A DNA stretch of 64,000 bases from Fretibacter rubidus (GTDB taxonomy: Bacteria > Pseudomonadota > Alphaproteobacteria > Caulobacterales > Maricaulaceae): assembly GCF_041429785.1 (NCBI RefSeq), contig NZ_CP163423.1:1364001-1428000 (forward strand). Reading direction: 5' to 3'. Within the stretch, counting starts at the first letter, position 1, and each line of letters begins with the position of its first letter. This document shows, piece after piece, positions 9,064-18,006 of this stretch. Made by a program: the position numbers and the translations under genes. The notes beneath the pieces were generated by a model. The model was not told the DNA's origin, made no database searches, and saw nothing but the letters and a program-made list of their open reading frames with translations.

Positions 9064-10700
9064 TAAAGCGTGCCTTTGGTAGACGGAATATCACCGCCGA
9101 CAACCGCAAAGGCTGGGCGAAGCGCGCGACCAACACCTTTAAAGCTGGCCTCTATCATATGGTGCGTATTCTCACCTTCCACGTCTATCTGAATAGACGC
9201 GCCAAGTGTTTGGGATAGGCTTTGGAAAAAATGCGGGCACATTTCTGCTGGAAAATCGCCCACGTGATCTGTGGGGAAAATGCCTTTCCAAACAAAGGCT
9301 GGACGTCCCGATAAATCAATGGCCACGCGGGCTTGGGTTTCGTCCATAGGCATAACGAAGCCGTAACGCCCTATGCCCGCTTTGTTACCCAACGCCTCTT
9401 TTAGCGCTGTGCCAAAGGCAAGGGCAACATCTTCGACCGTGTGGTGGGCGTCAATTTCCAAATCTCCTTCACAGGCTAGTGTTAAGCCCATGCCGCTGTG
9501 TTTGGCGATTTGCTCTAGCATGTGGTCAAAGAACCCGAGGCCTGTGTCAATTTTCACCGTCTTGGGGTCATCAAGATTTACGCGCACGGCAATGTCGGTC
9601 TCATTGGTTTTGCGGAACATCTCGCCAATACGCTCTTTGCAGGTCATCGTGTCGCCCACACCAAAAGCATTTAACGCAATTGTATTCTCCTCTGGCGAGC
9701 CAATAGACAGGCGCACGCGATTTATAGCGGGATAGTGGCGAATTTTAACATTGGCCTTGGACAGAGCCGTCAGGACTTTTGGGGCATCCGAGAGTTCCAT
9801 TAAAAAGAAGTTCGCGCGCGACGGATAAAGCGTTTTGACAAAGGGTGAATTGGATAACGCTTTGCCCACGCGGTCTCGCTCTGACAAGGTCTCAGACAGG
9901 CGCTGCCCATGCACCGCCATTGCGCTAGGGGCCAGCGCCGCCATAACGGCTTTCTCCACGGGGCGGGGGATGGGGTAGGGCGGCAGCACCTTTAACATGA
10001 TGTCGATTACACGCGGGTCGGCAATGGCGACACCCGCGCGAACGCCAGCAAGGGCATAGATTTTGGACAATGTCCGCAGCACAACAATATTTGGGAAATC
10101 TGCGATACGCGCGCTGTAGCTTGGCACGTCTGCGAACTCTTGATAGGCCTCGTCAATCACGATGAGGGTTTTTGGGAAGGCCTTACATATCTCCGTAATC
10201 AGCGCGTCATCCATGACATTGCCCGACGGATTATTGGGGGTGCAGAGGAATATGGCTTTCAGATTCTTAGCTGCATTTGCCGCGTCCATAATGCGGTCAC
10301 GGTTCCATGTGTAATCATCATTGAGCGGCGCCTCGACGACGACCGCGCCTTGGATGTCGGCACATGTTTTGTAATAACCAAAAGTTGGCGGACAGATAAG
10401 GACACTGTCTTCACCGGCTTCGCAAAAGGCGCGGGTCAGCACTTCTATGCCTTCATCAGCCCCACGACCCACCATGACCATATCAGGCGTGACATCGTAC
10501 AACGCGGCAAGCCGTGCGCGCAAGGCCGGCGGCTGTTGCTCTGGATAGCGATTATAATCAGATGCGTCCGTGACAGGTGGCGGCGCATAGGGGCTCTCAT
10601 TCGCGTCTAAATGTAGCGCGTCAGTTGTTCCCCCGCGCGCGGAATAGGCATTAAAATTGGCAATGGCTTTGCGCGTAATGGATAAAGGCCAATCTGTCAT
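9063..10700 (-). CDS. hisCB: HisC-HisB fusion: histidinol-phosphate aminotransferase plus IGP dehydratase
   Basis: 545 aa in one uninterrupted frame. Residues 1 to about 347 are a class-I/II PLP aminotransferase of the HisC type (LDANESPYAPP, CTPNNPSGN at 153-161, Asp183, PLP-Lys213 in LSKIYALAGVRAG). After a short joint near 348-358, residues about 359-545 are imidazoleglycerol-phosphate dehydratase with both metal motifs, HHTVED (419-424) and HHMIEA (513-518). E. coli HisB instead joins the dehydratase to a histidinol phosphatase. Here the dehydratase is joined to the enzyme acting two reactions along the pathway, and no HisN/HisB phosphatase is encoded in the operon. Function of both halves is secure; the fusion is unusual. 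Confidence 0.93.
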   Translation of the reverse strand: MTDWPLSITRKAIANFNAYSARGGTTDALHLDANESPYAPPPVTDASDYNRYPEQQPPALRARLAALYDVTPDMVMVGRGADEGIEVLTRAFCEAGEDSVLICPPTFGYYKTCADIQGAVVVEAPLNDDYTWNRDRIMDAANAAKNLKAIFLCTPNNPSGNVMDDALITEICKAFPKTLIVIDEAYQEFADVPSYSARIADFPNIVVLRTLSKIYALAGVRAGVAIADPRVIDIMLKVLPPYPIPRPVEKAVMAALAPSAMAVHGQRLSETLSERDRVGKALSNSPFVKTLYPSRANFFLMELSDAPKVLTALSKANVKIRHYPAINRVRLSIGSPEENTIALNAFGVGDTMTCKERIGEMFRKTNETDIAVRVNLDDPKTVKIDTGLGFFDHMLEQIAKHSGMGLTLACEGDLEIDAHHTVEDVALAFGTALKEALGNKAGIGRYGFVMPMDETQARVAIDLSGRPAFVWKGIFPTDHVGDFPAEMCPHFFQSLSQTLGASIQIDVEGENTHHMIEASFKGVGRALRPAFAVVGGDIPSTKGTL

Positions 10701-11998
10701 GAGGTCATTGCTTTCAATCTTAGGCTTACGGCTAAGCGGTGTGCGTCAAGCCCCTCTAGGCTCGCCAGACGCTCTACCGCAGGGCCAAGGTTTTGCAAAC
10801 CCTGCTGCGTTAATTCCTGCACAGAGATGTATTTAATAAAGCTATCGAGCGTTACACCAGAATAGGCGCGCGCAGCCCCGTACGTGGGGAGTGTGTGGTT
10901 TGTGCCACTCGCATAATCGCCAACAGATTCTGGTGTCCAAGGGCCAAGGAATATAGACCCTGCGTGGCGGATGTTGGGTGTCATTGCGTCCGGGTCATCC
11001 ATTTGAATAATCAAATGTTCAGGCGCATAGGCGTTCACGACGTCCAAGGTCGCTTCGCGTGTATCTGTGACAATCATTCGGGCCAGCTTTAGCGCGGCCT
11101 CGGCAATTTCACGGCGGGGTAAGGTGGCGAGTTGACGCAAAACTTCGACTTCAATCGCGTCTGCCGTCTCTGTATCTGTGCAAACGCAGACGACTTGCGC
11201 CAAAGTGTCATGCTCAGCTTGAGACAGTAGGTCTGATGCGACAAAGGCGGGGTTTGCATCTTTATCAGCCAAGACCATAGCTTCGCTGGGGCCAGCGGGT
11301 AGGTCAATGGCGGGGCCGCCCGGTTCTTGTGCGGCGAGGGATTTTGCCGCTGCAACATAGGCATTGCCAGGGCCAAAAATTTTATCACATTTGGGAATGG
11401 TTTCTGTTCCGTAAGCCATAGCCGCAACGGCCTGCGCGCCGCCAACCATAAACACATCTGTCACATCACATAAATAGGCGGCCGCCAAGACGGCGGTGTT
11501 AATCTTGCCGTCTTTCCCGGGTGGGCTGACCATTACGCGGCGTGTGACGCCTGCGACTTTTGCGGGCAAGGCCAGCATGAGTGTCGTTGAGACCAGCGGT
11601 GCGGTTCCGCCGGGGACATAAAGCCCTGCGACCTCTATCGCGCGCGGTTCACGGCGGCACATCACGCCTGGCTGTGTTTCTACCCGAATAGTGTCGGGCA
11701 TTTGCGCGGCGTGAAAGGCGGTGATGTTGGCCTTGGCCGTTTCCAGCGCGGCTTTATCGTTTTTATCCAATGCGTCCCACGCGGCTTTTAAATCGGTGTC
11801 TGGGACACGCGTATCAGTCAACGTCACACCATCAAAGCGCGCGGTGTAATCCTGCACGGCCTCATCGCCGCGCATTTTTACCGCCGCCATTATGGACGTT
11901 ACAGCCTCAATTATGCTCGCATCAGAAATGCCTGTCGGTCTTGCAATGGCCGCTAGTTTCGCTGCCGCGTCCAAATCTGACCAGATAAAACGTTCCAC
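10697..11998 (-). CDS. hisD: Histidinol dehydrogenase
   Basis: 433 aa, the usual length. Motifs: YVPGGTAPLVSTTLM, VSPPGKDGKINT, IFGPGNAYVAAAK, LPAGPSEAMVLADKDANP, SQAEHDTLAQ and NHTLPTYGAARAYSGV; the last two bring zinc and catalytic His/Glu residues. It oxidises L-histidinol to L-histidine in two NAD-dependent steps. The stop lies two bases beyond hisG in the operon, and the start region of hisC/B overlaps its end by four bases. Confidence 0.96.
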   Translation of the reverse strand: MERFIWSDLDAAAKLAAIARPTGISDASIIEAVTSIMAAVKMRGDEAVQDYTARFDGVTLTDTRVPDTDLKAAWDALDKNDKAALETAKANITAFHAAQMPDTIRVETQPGVMCRREPRAIEVAGLYVPGGTAPLVSTTLMLALPAKVAGVTRRVMVSPPGKDGKINTAVLAAAYLCDVTDVFMVGGAQAVAAMAYGTETIPKCDKIFGPGNAYVAAAKSLAAQEPGGPAIDLPAGPSEAMVLADKDANPAFVASDLLSQAEHDTLAQVVCVCTDTETADAIEVEVLRQLATLPRREIAEAALKLARMIVTDTREATLDVVNAYAPEHLIIQMDDPDAMTPNIRHAGSIFLGPWTPESVGDYASGTNHTLPTYGAARAYSGVTLDSFIKYISVQELTQQGLQNLGPAVERLASLEGLDAHRLAVSLRLKAMTS

Positions 11999-12000
11999 GG

Positions 12001-12888
12001 CTAGCTCATCATCTTTTCAATTGGCAACACAAGGATAGCGCGCGCACCGAGGGCTTTAAGGTCTTCTAGCGTTTCCCAAAACACGTTTTCTGTGCAGACG
12101 GCTTGGACAGACACAAGGTCGGGATTACCCGCCAGCGGGATGATGGTGGGTGCGTCAGACCCCGGCAGTATGGCGCGGATAGCCTCAACTTGATTGGTTG
12201 GTGCATTCATCATGATGTATTTCGTTTCTGACGATTTAATGACCCCGTCAATGCGGCGTTGTAGCTTCTCAAATACAGCGCGTTTTTCATTAGACATCTC
12301 GCGTGATGAGTTGATCAGCACCGCCTCGCTATCGAGGATGGTTTCAAAGGCTGTCAAGCCGTTTGCTTCTAATGTCGCGCCCGAGGACACCAAATCGCAA
12401 ATGCTTTCGGCAATACCGATGGATGGGGCCAATTCAACCGCACCTTTCATTTCGACCATTTTTGCGCGAATATTATTCTGCGTTAGATAACGCCCCAAAA
12501 CACCAGGGTAGGTCGTGGCGATGGTTGTATCAGTCAGATCCCTTGCGGCCGTGATACCGCTTTTATTGCTGGCGGCCAGACACAGGCGGCAGCGCGAAAA
12601 CCCGAGCCGCATAATTATGTCCGCATCGATGGCTGTTTTGGCCGATAGTTGTTCTTCGACGAGGACATTTTCGCCGACGATGCCGATATCCGCCGCACCT
12701 GTGGAGACAAAGGACGGGATGTCGTCGTCACGCACAAGTAGCAAATCAATGGGCATATTTTTCACGCGTGCGAGGAGGCCACCTCCGCGTATAGCAAAGC
12801 GGAGGCCGCATTTTTTAAGTAGCGCATAGCTGTCATCGGCCAGACGACCTTTTTTCTGTAGGGCAATACGAAGACGTGGAGAGGACAT
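12001..12888 (-). CDS. hisG: ATP phosphoribosyltransferase, long form
   Basis: 295 aa, the long HisG form with a C-terminal regulatory domain (from about residue 225) that binds histidine, so no HisZ partner is needed. The core carries RIALQKKGRLADDS, ADIGIVGENVLVEEQ and the PRPP loop SSGATLEANGL. It commits ATP and PRPP to histidine synthesis. The long form is typical of Gammaproteobacteria such as E. coli; many Alphaproteobacteria use the short HisG-HisZ system, so this gene agrees with the foreign look of the operon. It lies 30 bases downstream of the regulator gene. Confidence 0.94.
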   Translation of the reverse strand: MSSPRLRIALQKKGRLADDSYALLKKCGLRFAIRGGGLLARVKNMPIDLLLVRDDDIPSFVSTGAADIGIVGENVLVEEQLSAKTAIDADIIMRLGFSRCRLCLAASNKSGITAARDLTDTTIATTYPGVLGRYLTQNNIRAKMVEMKGAVELAPSIGIAESICDLVSSGATLEANGLTAFETILDSEAVLINSSREMSNEKRAVFEKLQRRIDGVIKSSETKYIMMNAPTNQVEAIRAILPGSDAPTIIPLAGNPDLVSVQAVCTENVFWETLEDLKALGARAILVLPIEKMMS

Positions 12889-12918
12889 AGGAATCTCTAT
12901 AATATGAGGGAATTTGGA

Positions 12919-13242
12919 CTAAGCGGTTTTGTTGCGGTCAAGCACGATACGATAGCCTTGATGGGGCTCGTCTTTTAAAAACCGTGCGACACGGCCAATT
13001 GTTGTTGTGCTGACACCTGTCTGTGCGTTGATATCACGGTAGGACGCATCTGTACTATCGAGCAACCGCGCAACATGCCACCGCTCGGACAGGGCGCGAA
13101 GCTCTGCGGGAGTGCACAAGTCAATCAAAAAGCGCTCCATGTCATTTGCCGTATCTAACGACGCAAGGGCGCTCGCGAGGTCTTTGCGCAGGGCGGGGAC
13201 ATTGGGTTCTACTGTGTTCGACGCTGTTAATGTATCAGTCAT
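12919..13242 (-). CDS. YerC/HisR TrpR-like repressor of the his operon
   Basis: 107 aa, all-helical. It matches the YerC/YecD branch of the TrpR family: RFLIDLCTPAELRALSERW followed by the helix-turn-helix YRDINAQTGVSTTTIGRVARFL. Proteins of this branch have been inferred by comparative genomics (named HisR) to regulate histidine genes. Here it is the first gene of the operon, 30 bases before hisG, and a 20-bp perfect palindrome lies 14 bases upstream of its start codon. It is therefore probably an autoregulated repressor of all eight genes, with histidine as the likely but unproven co-repressor. Confidence 0.87.
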   Translation of the reverse strand: MTDTLTASNTVEPNVPALRKDLASALASLDTANDMERFLIDLCTPAELRALSERWHVARLLDSTDASYRDINAQTGVSTTTIGRVARFLKDEPHQGYRIVLDRNKTA

Positions 13243-13256
13243 GACCTATTTCATTT

Positions 13257-13276
13257 TGTATTAGCGTGCTAATACA
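13257..13276. promoter_or_regulatory. HisR-type operator, 20-bp perfect palindrome
   Basis: TGTATTAGCGTGCTAATACA has nine-base arms around a GT centre. On the minus strand it overlaps a possible -10 (TATTAG) 16 bases after a TTGCAT, so binding would block the his promoter. The TTAGC...GCTAA core resembles operators predicted for the YerC/HisR branch. Confidence 0.75.
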
Positions 13277-13424
13277 GTGGCCGCAGATGAATGCAAGCAA
13301 AAATATATAGAAAAATTGAATTTTCTGTCGTTCAAAAGGCGGGCAGGGATGGGGCACGGGTCTGTAAAACATCATCATTCGGACTTGCATCGCTTATGCA
13401 ATCCCCTTATACGAAGCCCAAATC

Positions 13425-13447
13425 AGCGCCTTCCTTGTGAGGGCGCT
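13425..13447 (+). other. Hairpin in the rpoZ 5' region
   Basis: AGCGCC (13425-13430) pairs with GGCGCT (13442-13447) around an 11-base loop, followed by TTT, 18 bases before the rpoZ start. It could be an upstream terminator or a leader structure. It is short, so the call is tentative. Confidence 0.3.
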
Positions 13448-13465
13448 TTATGCATTGGAGTATCT

Positions 13466-13837
13466 ATGGCCCGCGTTACTGTTGAAGATTGTATTGAAAA
13501 AGTTGAGAATCGTTTTGATCTTGTTTTGCTAGCGGCACATCGCTCGCGCAACATTTCTGCCGGCTCTGCGCTGACCGTTGACCGTGATAATGACAAAACA
13601 CCTGTTGTGGCTTTGCGTGAGCTCGCCGAAGAGACGCTTGATATGGGCGACCTTCGTGAGAGCTTAATTTCAAATCTACAGCGCGTTATCCTTGATGACG
13701 ATATGCCTGATGAAGAAGATCAAGCGCCTCTACTCGCGCTTGAGCACGGCGAAGCACAGCCAACAGAAATGAACGAAGCAGACCTATTGCGCGCTATGCA
13801 GTCCGATCGCGATAACGATAATTCAAATCGTTTCTAG
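13466..13837 (+). CDS. rpoZ: RNA polymerase omega subunit
   Basis: 123 aa. [33 protein letters not shown] is the conserved omega start, and the C-terminal part is acidic ([10 protein letters not shown]), as in alphaproteobacterial omegas. Omega assists assembly of the beta' subunit and stabilises core RNA polymerase. The frame is open back to 13277, but the ATG at 13466 has GGAG at the right distance and begins the conserved domain, so the upstream 63 codons are rejected. A strong terminator follows. spoT/relA, a common neighbour, is absent. Confidence 0.95.
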   Translation: MARVTVEDCIEKVENRFDLVLLAAHRSRNISAGSALTVDRDNDKTPVVALRELAEETLDMGDLRESLISNLQRVILDDDMPDEEDQAPLLALEHGEAQPTEMNEADLLRAMQSDRDNDNSNRF

Positions 13838-13857
13838 TTTCTGCGAGACATTATTTA

Positions 13858-13891
13858 TAAAGCCGCCTTGTGAAAGCGAGGCGGCTTTTTT
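13858..13891 (+). terminator. Rho-independent terminator of rpoZ
   Basis: AGCCGCCT (13861-13868) pairs with AGGCGGCT (13879-13886) and is followed by six T residues. It lies just after the rpoZ stop. Confidence 0.9.
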
Positions 13892-13908
13892 GTATGAAAT
13901 ATACAAAA
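13888..13908. promoter_or_regulatory. Inverted repeat upstream of the cysD operon
   Basis: TTTTGTAT and ATACAAAA are perfect eight-base arms around GAAAT. The left arm shares the T tract of the rpoZ terminator. It could be an operator for the sulfate-activation operon, whose start is about 125 bases downstream, or a chance result of the A/T-rich tract. Confidence 0.35.
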
Positions 13909-14033
13909 TCTAGTCATTATTCGTGGGATGAAGTCACGCGATTGTTATCTTTGTGCCACTTTTGAGCTTGTAAAATAAATATTCAGTCGTATTTAAGGGG
14001 TTGAAATCCACTAATCGTGGGAAGGTTCCCAAT

Positions 14034-15137
14034 ATGACTATTATCGAAACACTTTTGCAGCGCAGTGATGCATTGGCTGACAAAAGCGGGCTGACCGTTT
14101 CAACGATATCACGCAAGATACTGAATGACGGTAAGGGCTTGGCGCGCCTGAAAGACGGCGGACAATGTACCGTCAAGACATTGGACGTCGCGCTGACGAA
14201 GCTTACGGCGCTTGAGGCTCAATTTAATGGCTCTAAGCCTGGTTTGACCCATTTGGACCGCTTGGAGGCTGAAGCTATACACATCATGCGCGAAGTCGCC
14301 GCCATGTGCGAAAATCCCGTTATGTTGTATTCTGTCGGTAAAGACAGTTCTGTGATGCTCCATCTGGCAGAGAAAGCTTTCTACCCGTCCCGTCCGCCTT
14401 TTCCGTTGATGCATGTGGACACGACGTGGAAGTTTAAAGAAATGATCGATTTTCGCGATCGCCGCGCCAAAGAAGTGGGCATGGATTTAATCGTTCATAT
14501 CAATCAGCAAGGTGTCAAAGACGGTGTGGGTCCCTTTACCCACGGTTCAGCTGTCCATACTGACATCATGAAAACCCAAGGCTTAAAGCAAGCCTTGGAC
14601 GCCCATAAATTTGATGCGGCTTTTGGTGGGGCGCGCCGGGACGAAGAAAAATCCCGCGCGAAAGAGCGGATTTTTAGTTTCCGCTCTGAAAATCACCGTT
14701 GGGATGCAAAAAACCAACGGCCAGAGCTTTGGAATATTTACAACACACGCGTCAAAAAGGGCGAGAGCATGCGCGTATTCCCGCTGTCCAATTGGACGGA
14801 ACTCGATATCTGGCAGTATATATACAAAGAGAATATTCAAATTCCTGATCTTTATCTCTCAAAAAAACGTCCTGTTGTCGAAAAAGACGGTGTTCTCATC
14901 ATGGTTGATGATGACCGCATGCCGATAGAGCCTGGCGATGTTGTCGAGGAAAAAATGGTGCGCTTTCGGACCTTGGGCTGCTACCCGCTTACCGGTGCCG
15001 TCGAATCTGAGGCCGTGACGCTGCCCGACGTTATTCAAGAAATGCTGCTAACCACCACATCAGAGCGCCAAGGGCGCGTCATTGATAATGATGCAGGCGC
15101 ATCGATGGAGCAGAAAAAAGAAGAGGGGTACTTCTAA
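14034..15137 (+). CDS. cysD: Sulfate adenylyltransferase subunit 2 with N-terminal HTH-like domain
   Basis: 367 aa from the ATG at 14034, which has GGAAGG eight bases upstream; a TTG at 14001 in the same frame is less likely. Residues about 68-367 are ordinary CysD ([22 protein letters not shown]-loop [29 protein letters not shown]-terminal KKEEGYF). CysD is usually about 300 aa. The first 65 residues are extra and resemble a small helix-turn-helix unit ([17 protein letters not shown], then [19 protein letters not shown]), like stand-alone alphaproteobacterial HTH proteins. The enzyme makes APS from ATP and sulfate with CysN. A DNA-binding, autoregulatory role of the extension is inference; internal initiation at a TTG near the domain start is possible. 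The stop overlaps cysN by one base. Confidence 0.93.
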   Translation: MTIIETLLQRSDALADKSGLTVSTISRKILNDGKGLARLKDGGQCTVKTLDVALTKLTALEAQFNGSKPGLTHLDRLEAEAIHIMREVAAMCENPVMLYSVGKDSSVMLHLAEKAFYPSRPPFPLMHVDTTWKFKEMIDFRDRRAKEVGMDLIVHINQQGVKDGVGPFTHGSAVHTDIMKTQGLKQALDAHKFDAAFGGARRDEEKSRAKERIFSFRSENHRWDAKNQRPELWNIYNTRVKKGESMRVFPLSNWTELDIWQYIYKENIQIPDLYLSKKRPVVEKDGVLIMVDDDRMPIEPGDVVEEKMVRFRTLGCYPLTGAVESEAVTLPDVIQEMLLTTTSERQGRVIDNDAGASMEQKKEEGYF

Positions 15138-17047
15138 TGGCTCATCATGATGATTTGATTGCCAAAGATATCCTTGGATATTTGACGGCCCAAGAAAACA
15201 AATCTTTTCTTCGCTTCATTACATGCGGTTCTGTCGATGACGGCAAGTCGACCCTTATCGGCCGTTTGCTTTATGACTCAAAGCTAATCTATGAAGATCA
15301 GCTCGCAACGATTGAAAAAGACAGTAAGAAGTCTGGTACGCAAGGTGATAAAATCGACTTAGCGCTTCTTGTTGACGGTCTTGCAGCGGAACGCGAACAA
15401 GGCATCACAATTGATGTGGCGTACCGTTTCTTCAGCACGGACAAGCGTAAGTTCATTGTCGCCGATACGCCTGGCCATGTGCAATATACCCGTAATATGG
15501 CTACAGGTGCCTCCACCGCTGACGTGGCTGTTCTGCTGATTGACGCGCGTTACGGGGTGCAGGAACAAACCCGCCGTCATGCCTATATTGTGTCGCTCTT
15601 GGGTGTGAAGCATGTCGTGGTTGCGATTAACAAAATGGACCTAAACGGTTTTGATCAAAGTGTTTTCAACAATATTGAAGTTGATTTCCGTAATTTCGCC
15701 AAAGACTTAGGTTTTACCGATATTACTTGTGTGCCCATGTCTGCGCTGGACGGCGACAATGTTACCGTTCGCGGGACGCAGTCTGACTGGTACAAAGGCC
15801 CGACACTTTTGGAATATCTTGAAGATGTTGACGTCGCCTCGGCCACACAAGACGCGCCGTTCCGTTTGCCTGTGCAATGGGTGAACCGCCCGAACCTAGA
15901 CTTTCGCGGCTTTTCTGGCACGGTCGCGTCTGGTGAAATTTCCGTTGGCGACCACATCATTGTTACGCCGTCAGGTAAGCGGTCTAAGGTCAAAGAAATT
16001 GTGACCTATAACGGTAATCTAAAGACAGCACGCGAAGATCAAGCCGTGACGATTACGCTGACTGATGAAATTGACATTTCGCGGGGTGACATCATTTGCA
16101 AAGTCGACAATCCCGCGCCGCAAGCGGATCAGTTCCAAGCGCATCTTTTATGGATGAGCGAAAGCGCCTTATTTCCAGGGCGCCAGTACCTGATAAAAAC
16201 GACCAATAAGACTGTGCCAGGCAGTATCACGACGCTGAAGCACAAGGTCGATATTAATGATTTTTCCGAAGTTTCAGCTAAAACGCTAGAACTCAATGAA
16301 ATCGGCATTGCTAATATTGGCTTGTCTGCGCCCATTGGATTTGATGCCTATAATGACAACCGTAAAACAGGGAACTTTATCGTTATCGACAAGCAAACCA
16401 ACGAGACCGTTGGCGTTGGCATGCTTGATTACGCGCTGCGCCGGGCCTCTAATGTGGTGTGGCAGGACTTGGATGTTAACAAGACCGTCCGCGCGGCCCA
16501 GAAGAACCAAAAGCCAGCTGTGCTATGGTTCACGGGCTTGTCGGGATCTGGCAAGTCAACGATTGCCAATATGGTCGAGAAACGCTTGCTAGATTTGGGG
16601 CGTCATACTTACACGCTAGACGGTGACAATGTCCGTCACGGACTTAATCGTGATTTGGGCTTTACGAAAGAAGACCGGGTAGAGAACATTCGCCGCATTG
16701 GTGAAGTCGCCAAATTGATGGTCGATGCGGGCTTGATTACGATTGCCTCCTTTATCTCGCCTTACCGTGCTGAGCGACAGCTCGCCCGCAGCCTGGTTGA
16801 GGATGGTGAATTTGTCGAAGTGTTCGTAAACACCCCCTTGGAGGTCGCCGAAAAGCGCGACGTAAAAGGTCTTTACGCCAAGGCCCGTGCCGGCGAGATT
16901 AAGAATTTCACGGGTATTGATAGTGAATATCAAGCGCCTGAAAGTCCCGAGATTGTCATTGACACGGTCAAAATGTCGCCTGACGATGCGGCGGAAATGA
17001 TAGTTGCTTATCTTTCTGTTAAAGGCTTTTTGGACGGCACGGCCTAA
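15137..17047 (+). CDS. cysNC: CysN/CysC fusion: sulfate adenylyltransferase GTPase plus APS kinase
   Basis: 636 aa. Residues about 20-430 are the EF-Tu-like GTPase subunit: G1 [19 protein letters not shown]3 [13 protein letters not shown]4 NKMD. From about residue 450 comes adenylylsulfate kinase: P-loop [11 protein letters not shown] (about 463-473), DGDNVRHGL, and YKARAG-like [23 protein letters not shown] hydrolysis drives APS formation with CysD, then the kinase makes PAPS. The fusion is common in Proteobacteria. As the reductase in this window looks APS-specific, PAPS may mainly serve sulfation. Start and end each share one base with the neighbours (TAATG). Confidence 0.95.
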   Translation: MAHHDDLIAKDILGYLTAQENKSFLRFITCGSVDDGKSTLIGRLLYDSKLIYEDQLATIEKDSKKSGTQGDKIDLALLVDGLAAEREQGITIDVAYRFFSTDKRKFIVADTPGHVQYTRNMATGASTADVAVLLIDARYGVQEQTRRHAYIVSLLGVKHVVVAINKMDLNGFDQSVFNNIEVDFRNFAKDLGFTDITCVPMSALDGDNVTVRGTQSDWYKGPTLLEYLEDVDVASATQDAPFRLPVQWVNRPNLDFRGFSGTVASGEISVGDHIIVTPSGKRSKVKEIVTYNGNLKTAREDQAVTITLTDEIDISRGDIICKVDNPAPQADQFQAHLLWMSESALFPGRQYLIKTTNKTVPGSITTLKHKVDINDFSEVSAKTLELNEIGIANIGLSAPIGFDAYNDNRKTGNFIVIDKQTNETVGVGMLDYALRRASNVVWQDLDVNKTVRAAQKNQKPAVLWFTGLSGSGKSTIANMVEKRLLDLGRHTYTLDGDNVRHGLNRDLGFTKEDRVENIRRIGEVAKLMVDAGLITIASFISPYRAERQLARSLVEDGEFVEVFVNTPLEVAEKRDVKGLYAKARAGEIKNFTGIDSEYQAPESPEIVIDTVKMSPDDAAEMIVAYLSVKGFLDGTA

Positions 17048-18006
17048 TGCGATGTTTTGATGTTTTTAATGGTGATGCTGACGGGATTATATCCTTGGTG
17101 ATGCTGCGCCGCGCAGAGCCGCGCGACGCTGTTTTGGTTACAGGCCGTAAACGTGATATCAAATTACTGGACCGTGTTGATGCGCGGGCAGGGGATCATC
17201 TTACTGTTTTAGATATCTCTATGTTATCTAATATGGACGCACTGACTCGTATTTTAAGTGCTGGTGCGAGCGTGTTTTACGCGGATCATCATAAATCAGG
17301 TGACATTCCTGACCATCCCAATTTAGAGGCGGTTATTCATACGGCGCCAGAGGTCTGTACAGCGGTTCTCATCGATCAAATCCAAAACGGCTCTTACCGT
17401 GAATGGGCGATTACGGCGGCCTTTGGCGATAATTTCCCCGCAATGGCCAAACGGCTTGCTAAGACTGTGAGCGATAAAGGGAACAATCTGCCACTTGCAG
17501 AGCTTGAACGGCTCGGCATGTTAATCAACTATAATGGTTACGGCGGGTCAGAGGCAGACCTCTTGTTTCACCCAGCAGAGCTGTATCGTCAGCTCGCGCC
17601 TTATGACACGCCTATGGATTTCTTATCGGCTAAACGTGACGTGTTTGAGGCCCTCGATGCCGGGTTTAACACTGACATGGCGACCGTGGAATGTTCTGAC
17701 GTTATTGATGAAACACCCAAAGGTCTTATTCTGGGCTTGGCTGATAGCGCGGCTTCCCGACGCGCCTCTGGCACTTACGGTAATCAACTCGCGCAAGATT
17801 TTCCAAATCGTGCCCACGCCATTTTAACGGCGCAAGACGGCGGTTATCTGGTTTCAATTCGCGCGCCGCTATCTAACCGCCGAGGTGCCGATGACCTTGC
17901 CTTGCAGTTTGAAACAGGCGGCGGTCGCTCCGCTGCCGCTGGCATAAATCATCTTTCAAACAATGACTTAGAGCGCTTTGTGAAGGCTTTTAGGAACGCG
18001 TTTTAA
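17047..18006 (+). CDS. DHH-family phosphoesterase of the sulfate-activation operon
   Basis: 319 aa. DHH-superfamily metal motifs are visible: NGDADG (residues 8-13), a D in VLDISML and YADHHKSG, with the C-terminal DHHA1-like glycine patch ETGGGRSAAAGI. The family includes NrnA-type enzymes that degrade oligoribonucleotides and the sulfur by-product pAp. Sharing TAATG with cysNC, it is clearly in the same operon, so a pAp or nucleotide phosphatase job, in place of CysQ, is a reasonable inference but not shown. The 3' end overlaps the converging TRAP gene by four bases. Confidence 0.82.
   Translation: MRCFDVFNGDADGIISLVMLRRAEPRDAVLVTGRKRDIKLLDRVDARAGDHLTVLDISMLSNMDALTRILSAGASVFYADHHKSGDIPDHPNLEAVIHTAPEVCTAVLIDQIQNGSYREWAITAAFGDNFPAMAKRLAKTVSDKGNNLPLAELERLGMLINYNGYGGSEADLLFHPAELYRQLAPYDTPMDFLSAKRDVFEALDAGFNTDMATVECSDVIDETPKGLILGLADSAASRRASGTYGNQLAQDFPNRAHAILTAQDGGYLVSIRAPLSNRRGADDLALQFETGGGRSAAAGINHLSNNDLERFVKAFRNAF

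Noticed and set aside
13425..13447. Hairpin before rpoZ as a riboswitch or terminator
   Set aside because: It is only six pairs and no known aptamer layout is visible; kept as a low-confidence structure only.
13277..13465. Upstream extension of the rpoZ frame by 63 codons
   Set aside because: Omega begins at MARVTVEDC with its own GGAG site; the upstream codons start next to the his operator and show no conserved protein.
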